From: Oegoconia quadripuncta
Taxonomy: Eukaryota; Arthropoda; Insecta; Lepidoptera; Autostichidae
Length of the DNA stretch: 64,000 bases
Direction of reading: 5' to 3'
Assembly (NCBI GenBank): GCA_949316235.1
Contig: OX438758.1
Coordinates: forward strand, 3,071,731-3,135,730
This document shows positions 1-9,793 of the stretch, piece after piece. Under the pieces are notes generated by a model. That model did no database searches. It was not told the DNA's origin and was given only the letters and a program-made list of their open reading frames with translations. Position 1 is the first letter of the stretch; each line of letters begins with the position of its first letter. The position numbers and the translations under genes are program-made.

Positions 1-702
1 AATAACTGAAAAGTATAAAATAATAAACCAGAGCAGAATGTTCTTTATAGATAGATATACACTATTATATATAATGAGAATACAATACAATTTATATGCT
101 ATACAATAATAGTTAGGTATAATAATGAAATTAAAAATATATACAATAGGTACTTTTTGAAGTCGGTGCCTGCCTAGCCTATAAAATACACAATCAACAA
201 AACGGTAAAAATACGCCCCGAATAAAGAACCTCCTCCTTTTTTGAAGTCGGTTAACAAAGGTATTTTCATACAATTTCTTGTCGCTTCTTCTCCCTAACC
301 ATAACACCTTGTGAAGCGATGTAGTTAAAAAAAGAAAAATAGCATGTTGACTTTCAATAAGTGATATTTTTGTATCCTACATTGAATAAAATATTTTTGA
401 TTTTGATTTTTTTGATTTAAATATTCAATTAATTAAGTTATTACTGTTTACTTTCATTAGATTTATATATTTATTTATTTATTATTTATTGCACACAAGA
501 AAAAATAGATTGTGTATTTTATAGGCTACGCAGGCACCGACTTCAAAAAGTACCTATTGTATATATTTTTAATTTCATTATTATACCTAACTATTATTGT
601 ATAGCATATAAATTGTATTGTATTCTCATTATATATAATAGTGTATATCTATCTATAAAGAACATTCTGCTCTGGTTTATTATTTTATACTTTTCAGTTA
701 TT
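1..702. repeat. near-perfect inverted repeat, 195-bp arms
   Basis: Positions 1-195 are the reverse complement of 508-702, with base i pairing with base 703-i. I see one mismatch, near position 174. The 312-bp spacer (196-507) holds a TTTTTTGAAGTCGG repeat core near 240 and a LINE-like 3' end with TTTTGA repeats near 385-415. The left arm reaches the window edge, so it may be longer. A transcript through it would fold into a long hairpin. It could be a fold-back transposon, a head-to-head insertion or an assembly artefact. Confidence 0.9.
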
Positions 703-824
703 ATTATTGCAGTAGTTTAATTAAATTATTTTTTCCGGGTTTTTTGAAGTCGTTTTTTTTAAAATCTTTTTTATTTAATTCTTTTTAGTGTCTGGTCAGA
801 CATTACAAAATAATAAAATTACCT

Positions 825-1156
825 TTACCTATGAAATTGCCGTTCTGCAGTACTGGCCATTTCAAATCAAAATAGTTTTTGTTTGACTAAGAATTCTAAT
901 TTCAAATTAATTTTATTTTAAGAACATGGAATTCTATTTCCAAAAGTAGTCATTTGTTTATTGATTAGTGTTACATTTTCATCGCATTTCAATCTTTTTC
1001 GTCATCATGGATACGTTAAAAATTCGAGTAATTATGGAATATGAGTACCGTCGTGGGCAGCAACGCGACACAAGCGGCACGCAACATCAACGACGCTTAC
1101 GGAGCTAACACTACAAACGAACGCACCACCTGTTATTGGTTTGCTCGCTTCCGCTT
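825..1156 (+). pseudogene. mariner transposase 5' end, truncated and frameshifted
   Basis: The stretch opens with a terminal-repeat-like TTACCTATGAAATTG. An ATG at 1007 starts codons reading IRVIMEYEYRRG. After one extra base near 1045 the frame continues SNATQAARNINDAYGANTTNER and then WFARFR. That is the helix-turn-helix N-terminal DNA-binding domain of mariner transposases. The element is cut off at about 1156, where an unrelated repeat begins. The whole catalytic DDD region is missing, so it is a dead 5' fragment. Confidence 0.8.
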
Positions 1157-1885
1157 CCTCCTCCGTTTTTGAAGATGGTTAAAAAAAGTTTTTAATATTT
1201 ATCCGTGGTTGCTAATCTCCATGATAATTTTTGTGCGATGGCGAACCTTCTCGCTCCTACAGGTTAGGTGGGCACTTGGGGTGTACCAGCTCGACCTGAT
1301 GATCTTCGATTTGTCATATTTATTGTTGATAATCACACCGACGTAAATCGGCTTAAAAATCTCGGACTAATCGATGTACATACATAAAGAATACAGAACC
1401 TCCTCCTTTTTTGAAGTCGGTTAAAAAAAGTTATTAGTATTTATCCGTGGTTGCTAATCTCCCTGATAATTTTTGTGCGATGGCGAACCTTCTCGCTCCT
1501 ACAGGTTAGATGGGCAGTTCGGGTGTACCAGCTCGACCTGATGATCTTCGATTTGTCATATTTATTGCTGATAATTACACCGACCTTCTATACACTTTTT
1601 CCATAAAAACCCAAACTGTATCTACTTGGTTTCCCTGTGTAAAAACTACGAAATCGTCTAAATATGTAATTCCATTCTGATGTTTACCATGATTACACAA
1701 AAACTACTGGACCGATTGCGCTGAAATTACAATGGGACCAACTCGACGGTATCCCCTTTCATTTACAAAAAGAACCATGTGAATCAACCGCCAAATCTCG
1801 GAGATATCGGTGTACATACATTAAAAAAAAAAAAAAAAAAATACGCCCCGAATACAGAACCTCCTCCTTTTTTGAAGTCGTTTAA
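1157..1885 (+). repeat. tandemly duplicated ~242-bp repeat unit, plus third end copy
   Basis: Unit 1 starts at 1157 and unit 2 at 1399, both with CCTCCTCC, a T-run, then GAAG. The next ~170 bp of each are nearly identical (for example GTGCGATGGCGAACCTTC in both). A third copy of the CCTCCTCC/GAAGTCG end lies at 1861, after an A-run at 1814-1833. The GAAGTCGG motif is a widespread lepidopteran interspersed repeat end of uncertain class. Confidence 0.75.
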
Positions 1886-2369
1886 AAAGACAGGGTGCGA
1901 TACTAGTTTGCTTATAGGTGGGACTACGCTCACTTAATATGTATCTCGTTCAGAACTTTCCTAGTTATAAAATATTACTTGAGCACTTCTAAGAAACTTC
2001 AATTTCACATTTACCTACTTCTTTAAAAACTAAGAGTTGCGCAAATACTGAACTTTTCTTGAGATCTCTAGTTCATGTTAAGTGCTGTGTTAGTTGTTTT
2101 TAAGTTAAATGTACTGCTCTAATTACAACATCAGGCGTAGAGCTAAGGAAGTAACTAAACTAAATCCATTAAGTTACTTCACTTGCGGTTACTTCATACC
2201 TATAATAAATTCAATCTAGGTATTCCAACTTGTACATACAAGAGCAAACTGTAACTTTTCTCATCTATATATTAAGAAAATGTACTAGGTATACCTACAT
2301 TTAAAACACTTTGACTTCATGTGATATCCCACAATAATTAAACCGCTAAAATTGGTAAACATCGTCAGA
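1886..2369. other. unannotated AT-rich stretch
   Basis: I recognise no gene, RNA or known repeat here. The stem-loop at 2370-2403 follows. Confidence 0.5.
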
Positions 2370-2403
2370 CAATCAGAGCACGAATCCTATCGTGCTCTGA
2401 TTG
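2370..2403. repeat. perfect 14-bp stem-loop
   Basis: CAATCAGAGCACGA (2370-2383) pairs perfectly with TCGTGCTCTGATTG (2390-2403) around a six-base loop. The stem is too short for a typical miRNA precursor. It may be the inner end of an inverted-repeat element. Confidence 0.7.
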
Positions 2404-2486
2404 GTCGGTTTTGTTAACGCCTCCACAGGATTTAAATTATGAACTCTACTCATATCGACACCAATTATGCAACTAAACATCAATCA

Positions 2487-2690
2487 TCATCCTTCCCTCG
2501 TATATGAGGGAGTATGGGCCATAGTCCACCACTCTGGCCCAATGCGGGTTGGAGACTTCACATGCGTATGAATTTTAATTTCTCAGGCATGCGGGTTTCC
2601 TCACGATGTTTTCCTTCACCGTTTAAGATCAGTCGGATAAATGCACATAATAAGTAATTAAAATTAACACATGTACAGACCACATGTAGT
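2487..2690 (-). repeat. 5S-SINE 3' body fragment
   Basis: Reads GAGTATGGGCCATAGTCCAC, then GCATGCGGGTTTCC and GATGTTTTCCTTCACCG. The first block matches the body fragments at 4255, 11195 and 35460. The last block is a common lepidopteran SINE 3' segment also seen at 7420. The tRNA- or 5S-like head is absent. Confidence 0.6.
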
Positions 2691-2829
2691 GGCGATAGTT
2701 AATACGTCATTGGAAACCAGCTGTACTTGTTGAGCTGGAGATCTTGCTGGTTTCGCTTATGAGACACCGGCTCTGGTTTAGGTCATGTATCTGTTAAAGA
2801 GTAGAGTCAGATTTAAAGAGTATAATATT

Positions 2830-2972
2830 CTAACCTTTTCGTCACAGTACATTTTTGAAAATCTAATATATGTCAAAAAAAATATAGCATCATTTAGGAA
2901 AAATTGTTACTATGTCAATAGCTTTAAGTTAAATAGGAACTAAGGCAATAAATAATTTTTATTATTATTATT
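2830..2972 (+). repeat. LINE 3' end with ATT-repeat tail
   Basis: GGAACTAAGGCAATAAATAA followed by a TTATTATTATT tail is a typical insect non-LTR 3' terminus. AATAAA lies at 2947-2952. LINE-J begins directly after it. Confidence 0.6.
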
Positions 2973-3478
2973 AAAAATAGTGATAAACGTGATTTCAATA
3001 CACGTCAATAAAGATAAACTTGCAGGTCACATAAGTCGCCTCCACAAAGTCAGTAATTCATTCAAAGGGTTATGTATACGCTTTTTCAATAAAGTTCCTG
3101 TTGATATACAAAATCTTCCTTTTAATAAATTTAAAGATACTATAAAACAGAAACTTATTAAGAAAGCATATTATAAAATATCATATTATTTAGATGATAA
3201 ACAATCATGGACATAACCAGCCCGTTCGAATAACCAGGCTATTTCACATTTAATAATGAAATATTATTTCATTTCATTTCATTATTTAATAATATAAAAT
3301 AATAATTTTGTAATATAAAAACCTTTTTTTAAAAGAGCGACCTCTCGAGTTTCTTGCTTGTTCTTCTCAGGGGAAAATTGCCTTTTGAACAAGCAGTAGC
3401 TTTAAAAATGTAAAATCTGACTATTTGAAGTGTACCCTGTGTACCTACAAAATAAAGCATTTTTTGATTTTGATTTTA
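2973..3478 (+). pseudogene. LINE-J: RT C-terminus and 3' UTR (jockey-like), 5'-truncated
   Basis: Codons 2980-3216 give about 78 residues ending FNKVPVDIQNLPFNKFKDTI and then YYLDDKQSWT. This is the usual last segment of jockey-like non-LTR ORF2 proteins, beyond the RT core. A 3' UTR follows with TTGCTTGTTCTTCTCAGG and GCCTTTTGAACAAGC, AATAAA at 3451 and a TTTTGATTTTGA tail. The catalytic RT and endonuclease regions are absent, as expected for a 5'-truncated insertion. A close relative lies at 55684-55932. Confidence 0.75.
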
Positions 3479-3505
3479 CCTATCTCTTGATTAAGTTACA
3501 AGTGG

Positions 3506-3850
3506 TTTTTTTTTATGCACAACGAGTTGTTACTTGACCTCAATCACACCTGATGTTAAGTGAAGGTGAGGTCGAAGGTGGAAGCGTACTGACCCGGAAA
3601 CCCCAAAACATTTGGGGGACTGGCTCTCTTATCTCTGACAGCCGGAACACAACAATGCTATTAACATTGCTGCTTGGCAGCAGATTTGGATAAGATGGTG
3701 GTAGCTAGCCAGGCGGACATTTAAAATGCCCTACCACCAACCAAACCGAGTACTTAAACATGTACCCCGCGGGGGATCGAACACGGGACCTCCGAATCGT
3801 AAACCCAATGTTGTTTACATTGAGCCACGGAGGCGGAGGCGCAGGTGGTT
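3506..3850 (-). mobile_element. SINE-1, full length
   Basis: On the minus strand the head carries an A-box-like CCGTGGCTCAATG and a B-box region derived from GGTTCGATCCC, degraded here to GTGTTCGATCCC. Such boxes are internal RNA polymerase III promoter elements of tRNA genes. The body ends in a poly(A) tract (poly(T) at 3506-3514). It lies 28 bp after the LINE-J tail. Confidence 0.85.
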
Positions 3851-4254
3851 AAATAAAGTATGTCTATTCTGAGTTTTAGTCACCTACAAACATATATAAG
3901 TGACGAGGTCTATTGATAATCCTAATACATTCAATAGAATTCGAATTATAACATGATGTGTTGCCATGTGACAAAACAAGGAGGCGTGTTAATTTTTGCC
4001 AATCTCAGACGTTTAATTTGTGGATAGAACTCCTCTCGAATGTTTTACTCAAAGACACTGTGACATGAGGTCTTATCCTTTAAGGGCCGAGGAAATGGTC
4101 TCAAAGGTCGGCAAAGCTTTCCCATTTATCCAACTTTAGTCGAAGTGAGCACCTATAAAACTCAATGAACTCCTAAGGTTATGCTTCTTTTTGGTTGGTA
4201 TAATCTAATAATGGAATAAGGTTAATATTTGTAAGTACATTAACAGCCTTGCAA
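3851..4254. other. no recognisable feature
   Basis: AT-rich sequence with no coding signal or repeat that I recognise. Confidence 0.5.
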
Positions 4255-4425
4255 TACGTCCCCACTGATGAGGCACACCATTCTCTCTGTGAATATGGGC
4301 TATAGTCAACCACGCAGCCCAGTGGTATTCGCAGAATTGTGACAGGATAACTAAAAAAAAAAACCGGGATCCTGCTCTTTAACATGCTCTCCCAAGGCAC
4401 GGAAAACTCGTATAATGAAGTCGGT
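4255..4425 (-). repeat. 5S-SINE body fragment
   Basis: Contains ATGGGCTATAGTCAACCACG, an A-run, AACCGGGATC, then CTCCCAAGGCACGG and ACTCGTATAATG. These occur in the same order as the 3' half of the copies at 15100 and 34335. A GAAGTCGGTT motif abuts it at 4419. Confidence 0.65.
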
Positions 4426-4590
4426 TAAAAATAACGCTTGGACAGGGGCTCTCAAACTTTTTTGTTGTCGGAACCCTTTCGGAAAACGAAATATTTGACG
4501 AAGCAATAAAATAACCAGAAACTGGTTTTGTATGTTTTCTTCATTATAGTCATATTACATCTAAAGGGAGGTATATGAAATTGTTTTTAT

Positions 4591-4850
4591 TTTAAATAAA
4601 TAAATATCTTTGCGCATACACACAGCGCCATCTAGATCCACAGTAAGCATCAACAGGCTTGTGTTACGGATACCAGATGGTTGATAAACTACACAAATAT
4701 ATTTTTTTTTTTGTAAATAAATACATATATAAATGAAAAACATCCATAACGCGGGAACACGTCTGTATTCATCATACAAACATAGCGGGATTCGAACCCG
4801 CGAGGTTTTGGTATTTCGGTCAGAGTTTCTAACCACTACACCAAACAGTC
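4591..4850 (-). mobile_element. SINE-2, near full length
   Basis: The minus strand starts GGTGTAGTGGTTAGAAAC (A box) and carries CGGGTTCGAATCCCGC (perfect B box). It then runs through TGGATGTTTTTCATT and CATCTGGTATCC to GATGGCGCTGTGTG and an A/T-rich tail. It is tRNA-derived, but the head no longer forms a complete tRNA. Confidence 0.85.
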
Positions 4851-5309
4851 GTTTTCATGTCAGGCTTGTAAAGAGTGGGACTTCAAAATCATATTCCGCA
4901 AGACGGACAAGAGCCACAACGGCGTACCTATCTCAAAGAAAACTAGTAATTTTCTTTGCTTCATGTGGTACAATTAGTTTAAAATGTCTGTTAACTCACA
5001 TATAGGTAGATACTTTTAAAATACAAGTACCAACAACACAATTACGATGACTAAGCGAAATAAAAACGGATATTCCAAAAAAGTACTCAGCGCACACAAG
5101 TTCTTTATGCTCGTACACATCTGAAAAAAGGAGTGTTGCCTAGCAACAGATGTTCCACTCTAAGCGACAATAGCTCCTACAATACAGGTCGAACAATACA
5201 ATATATCGGATAGTCTATAGCGCTAATGTTGTGTACAAGAGGGGGTGTCGGGTAGCGGCCTATTTATTGAAGTCGCCAGCCCCCGTAGTATGACAAGCGC
5301 GATAAACGT
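4851..5309. other. no recognisable feature
   Basis: Mixed-composition sequence. A GAAGTCGCC motif near 5270 may be the end of a GAAGTCGG-type repeat. Nothing else can be supported. Confidence 0.45.
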
Positions 5310-5815
5310 TTTAAAAGCCTGTTTTTAAAAGAGCAACCCTTCGAGTTTCTTGCTTGTTCTTCTTCTTCTCAGGAGAAAATTGCATTTTGAACAAGCCGTA
5401 GCTTAAAACTGTAAAATGGACTATTTTAAGTGTACTCTGTGTACTTTTTTCTTCATGCACAACGGGTTAGCACTTGACCTCAATCTCACTTGATGTTAAG
5501 TGAAGATGAGGCCGAAGGTGGTAGCGTACTGCCCAGGAAACTCCATCTTATTTGGGGAACTGGCTATCTTATCTCTGACAACCGGAACACAACAATGCTA
5601 TTAACATTGCTGTTTGGCGGCAGATTTAGATAAGATGGTGGTAGCTAGCCAGGCGGACATTTAAAATGCCCTACCACCAACCAAACCGAGTACTAGATAT
5701 GTACCCCGCTGGGGATCGACCCCGCGACCTCCGAACCGTAAACCCAATGTTGTTTACATTGAGCCACGGAGGCGGTTAAATACTTACCTTTACCTACAAA
5801 ATAAAGCATTTCTAA
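5310..5815 (+). repeat. LINE-J 3' UTR split by a SINE-1
   Basis: The left half (5310-5445) has TTGCTTGTTCTTC and TTTTGAACAAGCCGTAGC, ending GTGTACTCTGTGTACTT. The right half (5777-5815) resumes with TACCTACAAAATAAAGCATT. In the uninterrupted copy at 2973-3478 these pieces are contiguous, so the SINE-1 at 5446-5776 inserted into an existing LINE end. Confidence 0.85.
5446..5776 (-). mobile_element. SINE-1 nested in LINE-J
   Basis: Same head and body as the copy at 3506. The B-box region reads GGTCGATCCC on the minus strand. TACTT at the left junction and again right of the element is a plausible short target duplication. Confidence 0.9.
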
Positions 5816-5884
5816 TTAAGCATTAAGTCTGACTGAAAAATGTAAATTGTATTTTAAAAAATTTAAAAAGATTTCGCGCAACAT

Positions 5885-6262
5885 TAAAGTAGCCTACATA
5901 AGATTATAGAACATATTTTATAGCTGCTGATGGGGCTGCCGCGTTTCTGTAGCGAATCAGAAATGTTTGCCGATGCGCATATAGACGGTATCCACGCCAT
6001 CATCAGAAAATGTAGCGCGTCGATTTTGAAACGCGTGTGCGGCAGCTCCAACACCATCCTGAGCACACTGGCGGACAGGTGGGATTCCGTGATGCTGCGG
6101 CACTGGATACGCTTGCACACATCCAAATAGTGCTGATTATGCCGCAGCAGTCGTATGGTCCCTTCTGTTCACAGTTTTTATAGAATAGTGTAATTTAAGT
6201 TACTAACAAAAATATGGGTCTAATTCTGAAATAAATGATTTTTATTTTATTTATTTATAGAT
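5885..6262 (+). pseudogene. non-LTR RT C-terminal relic with 3' UTR
   Basis: Frame 5930-6130 reads GLPRFCSESEMFADAHIDG, then FHAII-type IHAIIRKCSAS and LADRWDSVMLRHW. This resembles the conserved tail of a lepidopteran non-LTR RT family in which MFA, the IRK motif and the R-L-RHW segment recur. A 3' UTR with ATGGGTCTAATTCTG and AATAAA (6230) follows, with a TTTATTTA tail. It is 5'-truncated; the clade is not assigned. Confidence 0.6.
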
Positions 6263-6797
6263 CAGCGGCTCCATAAAAAAAAACTGTGTTCACTTACAAT
6301 CCCATCCAACCAAAGTTTACTATGTTCGATTAAAATTCTAAATCGTTAAACCGAGAAACAAAGGCAATATGCTTAGTTTTTGCCCCAACTTAAAATAGGT
6401 ACACGGCGAGTCCAAGTGAACAGCCTACGGCCAATCACCATCTACACTCGAACAAACTTCCACACAAAATCCCACTATAACATCTGGGCATTAAGCCCCA
6501 TAATCTTTTAAACCACCAGCCATTGCCATCTCACAGTACACAGTTGAAATTGCGACGTACGGTTTAGATGTTAAAGTTGGTTTTGAATTGAAAAGTTTTT
6601 GGGTTACACCATTTAAAGCGGTGGTCTACCCAAACCGGTACAACCACTGTCTGACCAGCCGGTATGGAGTAGTTGCTCTGCATAGCAAAAAATAACTGCA
6701 TGTACTGCTTAAGTTTAACATTTGGAGTTTAACAGGAGTGGTGTTTAATAGTAACGTACATGATTTGAGAAACATGGATAAACCATACAGATTTACA
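6263..6797. other. no recognisable feature
   Basis: No coding signal or repeat recognised. The minus-strand ORF over 6626-6820 overlaps the LINE-T end and has no protein-like motifs. Confidence 0.45.
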
Positions 6798-6892
6798 GAT
6801 TCTTTATTGCAAATAAACACAAAAAATACATTTGTCAGATAAAAAGATACAAAGGTGAGCTTATCTCTAAGAGAGATCTCTTTCAGCCAACC
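6798..6892 (-). repeat. LINE-T 3' end, diverged
   Basis: The minus strand reads GGTTGGCTGAAAGAGATCTC, then TTAGAGATAAG and GCAATAAAG (AATAAA complement at 6802-6807). This is the order of the LINE-T terminus at 8935. Confidence 0.6.
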
Positions 6893-7084
6893 CTATAAGC
6901 GGTTAGAGAGTGTATAACTGGGAATAAAAAAGGGCGTACAACGCAATGGTGATTAAGTAAAAAAGTCTATAATACATAAATACTTGTAAATAATAATGGT
7001 AACTTTAATTTAATACTGTAGGTTTTACAACTAAATATCTATACCCAAAGCAAGTTACATAATCTTTAAATAATAAAGCTCCGT

Positions 7085-7225
7085 AAAAATCGTCCTCCTC
7101 TCTCCAAATTGTTGTGCCCGACATGGTCCATAATGAACCATTGTTTTTCTTAATTGGTCATTACACCTGTACACACATTATGGCATGCAATAAAGAATTG
7201 AATTGAATTAAATGAAGAGATACCT
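7085..7225 (+). repeat. LINE 3' end with AATTG tail
   Basis: ATTATGGCATGCAATAAAG followed by AATTGAATTGAATT is a typical insect LINE terminus with a poly(A) signal and pentamer tail. Confidence 0.55.
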
Positions 7226-7304
7226 TATTGGAAATCGACAGAATTCATTTTCAAAAACACTATCTTTTAGATTAATTAGGCTGACACATTGATAGTGGCA
7301 TGTG

Positions 7305-7430
7305 GAACGTCGGTGGCTCAGCGGAGGAGACACAATCTCCCTATTTGGGAGGTCCAGGTCCGAGGTATTAAATATAATTTCATTTCCACTTATCCGACTG
7401 GTCTTAAACGGTGAAGGAAAACATCGTAAA
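7305..7430 (+). repeat. tRNA-derived SINE relic
   Basis: TCGGTGGCTCAGCGG resembles an A box, GGAGGTCCAGGTCC is a decayed B-box region, and the segment ends GTGAAGGAAAACATCG, a common lepidopteran SINE body motif. Confidence 0.45.
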
Positions 7431-7440
7431 TACTATATTT

Positions 7441-7613
7441 TAACTAGTTTTTCGCCCGCTCTATCGCGGAAATTTGTTTATCCCGCGGGAACTTTATCGA
7501 GATAAAAAATATCCTATGTCTTCAATTGTCCTCCAAATCCGTTCATCCGTTTCGCAGTGATTGAGCAATGAACAAACAAACATCCAAACTTTTGCATTTG
7601 TAATATTAGTTGA
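7441..7613 (-). repeat. ACTA-repeat
   Basis: Starts ACTAGTTTTTCGCCCGC, then TATCCCGCGGGAAC, AAAAATATCCTATGTC, CCGTTTCGCAGTGATTGAGC, ending GTAATATTAGT. The same blocks recur at 22920, 59250 and 59755. Confidence 0.75.
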
Positions 7614-8039
7614 TTTCAGTAGTCCTTAGGGATAATTACTCACATTACCTGCCTGGTCTTAAATCATTATTCCTGATCTTACCAGGCTACAACACGGGAT
7701 TATTTACTTAGGTATAGGTACCTACTAACAGTATGAGAATCTGGCAACATCTGAGCCGCCACCTCCAATGGAGCTGTTCGGATCGTACGACGTGGATTAT
7801 GCTGGATCACCCAATACGCTCAAAGCCTCAGACAGTTTTGAATAAAGGCCTGATCTGATAACGAAGATTTTCTGTTTCGCACTTTATGTAATACATCAGT
7901 AATTCATTTAGTTGACTAATATTGGATCTTTACTTAAGAAATTGGAGTTTTTTTTGTGATGATTATCATGTTTTGATGTTTGATTAATAAAACAAGAAGC
8001 ATATTCCAAAATATCAGACGCTTTGGATTATAATTTTCA
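7614..8039. other. no recognisable feature
   Basis: A moderately GC-rich patch at 7740-7850 ends with TTTTGAATAAAGG, which could be an old LINE terminus. Otherwise nothing can be supported. Confidence 0.4.
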
Positions 8040-8200
8040 TTGCAGACTATTTCACAATTACTTAATAATGAAATAAATTGCGCCTTTGGTAATATTAAAA
8101 CCTGTTTTAAAAAGCCAATGTTTTAAAAAGGAAAATTGTCCTTTCAATAGGCTGAGTTTGTATCTACAAAATAAAGATTTTTTTTCATTTTACTATGATT
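8040..8200 (+). repeat. LINE-J 3' UTR, internally deleted
   Basis: Shares CTATTTCACAATTACTTAAT, TAATGAAATAAAT, AACCTGTTTTAAAAAG, GGAAAATTGTCCTTT and CTACAAAATAAAG with the other LINE-J ends, in order, with deletions. Confidence 0.65.
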
Positions 8201-8204
8201 TTTT

Positions 8205-8455
8205 TTTTTTTTTTAATTAGAATGGGATCGCTCTTGACCTTAATCTGGACTAATGTCGAGATAAGGTCTACGATGGAACGAGCTTTCCCAGAAGATGCCT
8301 ATTTAACCTGACTTTAAAGAGCTGCGGGTTATATGCGATTGGAAACACAGACGGAGGCAATGCGTTCCACTCCTTAGCCGTGCGCATGAGAAACGAAGAC
8401 CTAAAACGCTTGGTCCTTATAAATGGCACGTCAACAAACTTAATTTGCAATAAGG
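8205..8455 (-). pseudogene. LINE-C RT C-terminus relic
   Basis: The minus-strand frame gives FIRTKRFRSSFLMRTAKEWN, then ALPPSVFP and LFKVRLNRHLLG. This is the conserved end of CR1/L2-like insect ORF2 proteins (R-F-x-x-S-F-x-x-R-T, W-N-x-L-P, V-F-P). Unlike the copy at 56036, the Trp codon of WNALP is intact. A T-run at 8199-8214 is its poly(A). Confidence 0.65.
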
Positions 8456-8494
8456 AAATTGTATTTCGGTTGCATAATGCCTAAAACCCAATGA

Positions 8495-8560
8495 AGACCC
8501 CACTCGCATTGGGCCAGGCCATATATCCCTGCAATCGGATGTTTACGGCCTGAGATGATG
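8495..8560 (+). repeat. 5S-SINE 3' body fragment
   Basis: CGCATTGGGCCAGGCC, ATATATCCCTGCA and GGATGTTTACGGCCTGA match, in reverse, the fragment at 35460. Confidence 0.55.
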
Positions 8561-8934
8561 CCAAAAACGCAGAATAAAATTTGTTGCTAATTCATAAAGA
8601 TAATAGTGAAGATTCTATGACATACTTTATGGTTGGCAGTCTGTTACATTACATAGCAGCATATTGCTCACGAGTTGTTAATTTTGGATGTGCTATGATA
8701 TATATGAGCTAAGCTACATGCAACAGATAAAAGAGAAGTTGAACGTCGTGTCGTTATTTTTGTTATGTATGTGGTATCCATCTATATATAGCTATTTATG
8801 TATATACCTAATATATATGTATAAATGTATGGTTTTACTTTTTGTTTATTAAATAAGTAATTGATTATGCACGTATTTCATATCTGCATCCCTATTTTGC
8901 ACAATATGCCTGTTCTATAAAGTTATACTCCTAC
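8561..8934. other. AT-rich stretch with TA-rich microsatellite
   Basis: Positions 8770-8835 are rich in TATATA/TATGTA. Nothing else is recognised. Confidence 0.5.
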
Positions 8935-9062
8935 ACCCAAAGGTTGCCTGGAAGAGATCGCTGTTAGTGATAAGGCCCCCTAAATGTATTATTTTCAGTA
9001 TTGTGCTTTGTAAAATGTATGTTCTCTTTTTGTGCAATAAAGTGTATTTGCATTGTATTGTA
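8935..9062 (+). repeat. LINE-T 3' end
   Basis: AAAGGTTGCCTGGAAGAGAT, CGCTGTTAGTGATAAGG, AATAAA at 9036, then TTGCATTGTATTGTAT as tail. It is the reference copy for the family in this window. Confidence 0.75.
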
Positions 9063-9634
9063 TATCAGGAGGTCAAGAGGAAAGAGGAGGATATGGAAAA
9101 ATCTCCATCGACAAGAGCATGTCTCTTAAATAAGATGATGATATATATGCAAGTATGTAGAAAGGCGAGTAAATAAATAGATTATATCTCGATTGACTCC
9201 GTTTAATCATCGTGTAAAATATAATAATTACTGAACGGTGAAACGGGGTTTCATTGGCTATGCATTGAAATTGTACCGCTAGTGACGTAATGTAATACCG
9301 TGTATACCTACATAGTATTTATACTATACCTGTTACTCGATTGAGGTAATAATACTTTCATGGATAATATGGCATGACACTGCTCTATACATTATTGCCT
9401 AGTCACTTCCCCGCGCCATTAGCTGGCAAGAAATGAAATGCTATATACAATCTCCTTGCACGCCTGCAACGGGCGTGCTTATATCGAATATAATTATATG
9501 CTAGTAGCTAGCATCTGCGAGCGCATACAGATGCGATTTACAAGCATGTTCATTGTGGTTTTGTATGCTCGAAATTCAGCTTAGTTATAACCGCAGCATG
9601 GGAAGAAAAAGGTCGCAGAAAGTCCGTTCGCTGA
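9063..9634. other. no recognisable feature
   Basis: The ORF over 8967-9176 is mostly LINE-T tail. No other signal is seen. Confidence 0.45.
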
Positions 9635-9793
9635 ATGCAGGAATTTCCAACCGATTTGGAATTCTATGATGAACGAGCTGTGGCTGACGTGGTGTACCTC
9701 GAAATTAACCCAAACGAGAATATAGCACGGAATCTTTTACGTCAGACAAAGTGTAATACAACATGGCCAGGCCATCAAATAGTGAGTAACTAG
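9635..9793 (+). CDS. candidate short exon or relic ORF, unidentified
   Basis: ATG at 9635 opens 52 codons before TAG at 9791-9793. The translation is acidic and protein-like: it begins MQEFPTDLEFYDERAVADVV and contains EINPNENIARNLLRQT. A GTGAGT donor-like hexamer starts at 9782, so the piece could be a coding exon ending at 9781. TGCAG at 9636-9640 could serve as an acceptor but lacks a good pyrimidine tract. I do not recognise the family. It may equally be a transposon fragment or a chance ORF. Confidence 0.3.
   Translation: MQEFPTDLEFYDERAVADVVYLEINPNENIARNLLRQTKCNTTWPGHQIVSN

Noticed and set aside
4790..4850. tRNA gene signal with perfect B box
   Set aside because: The A and B boxes are those of a SINE-2 head. 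No complete cloverleaf with an acceptor stem can be drawn, and the same head recurs with a SINE body.
4179..5005. ORFs of 73-91 codons on both strands
   Set aside because: They run through 5S-SINE and SINE-2 sequence.
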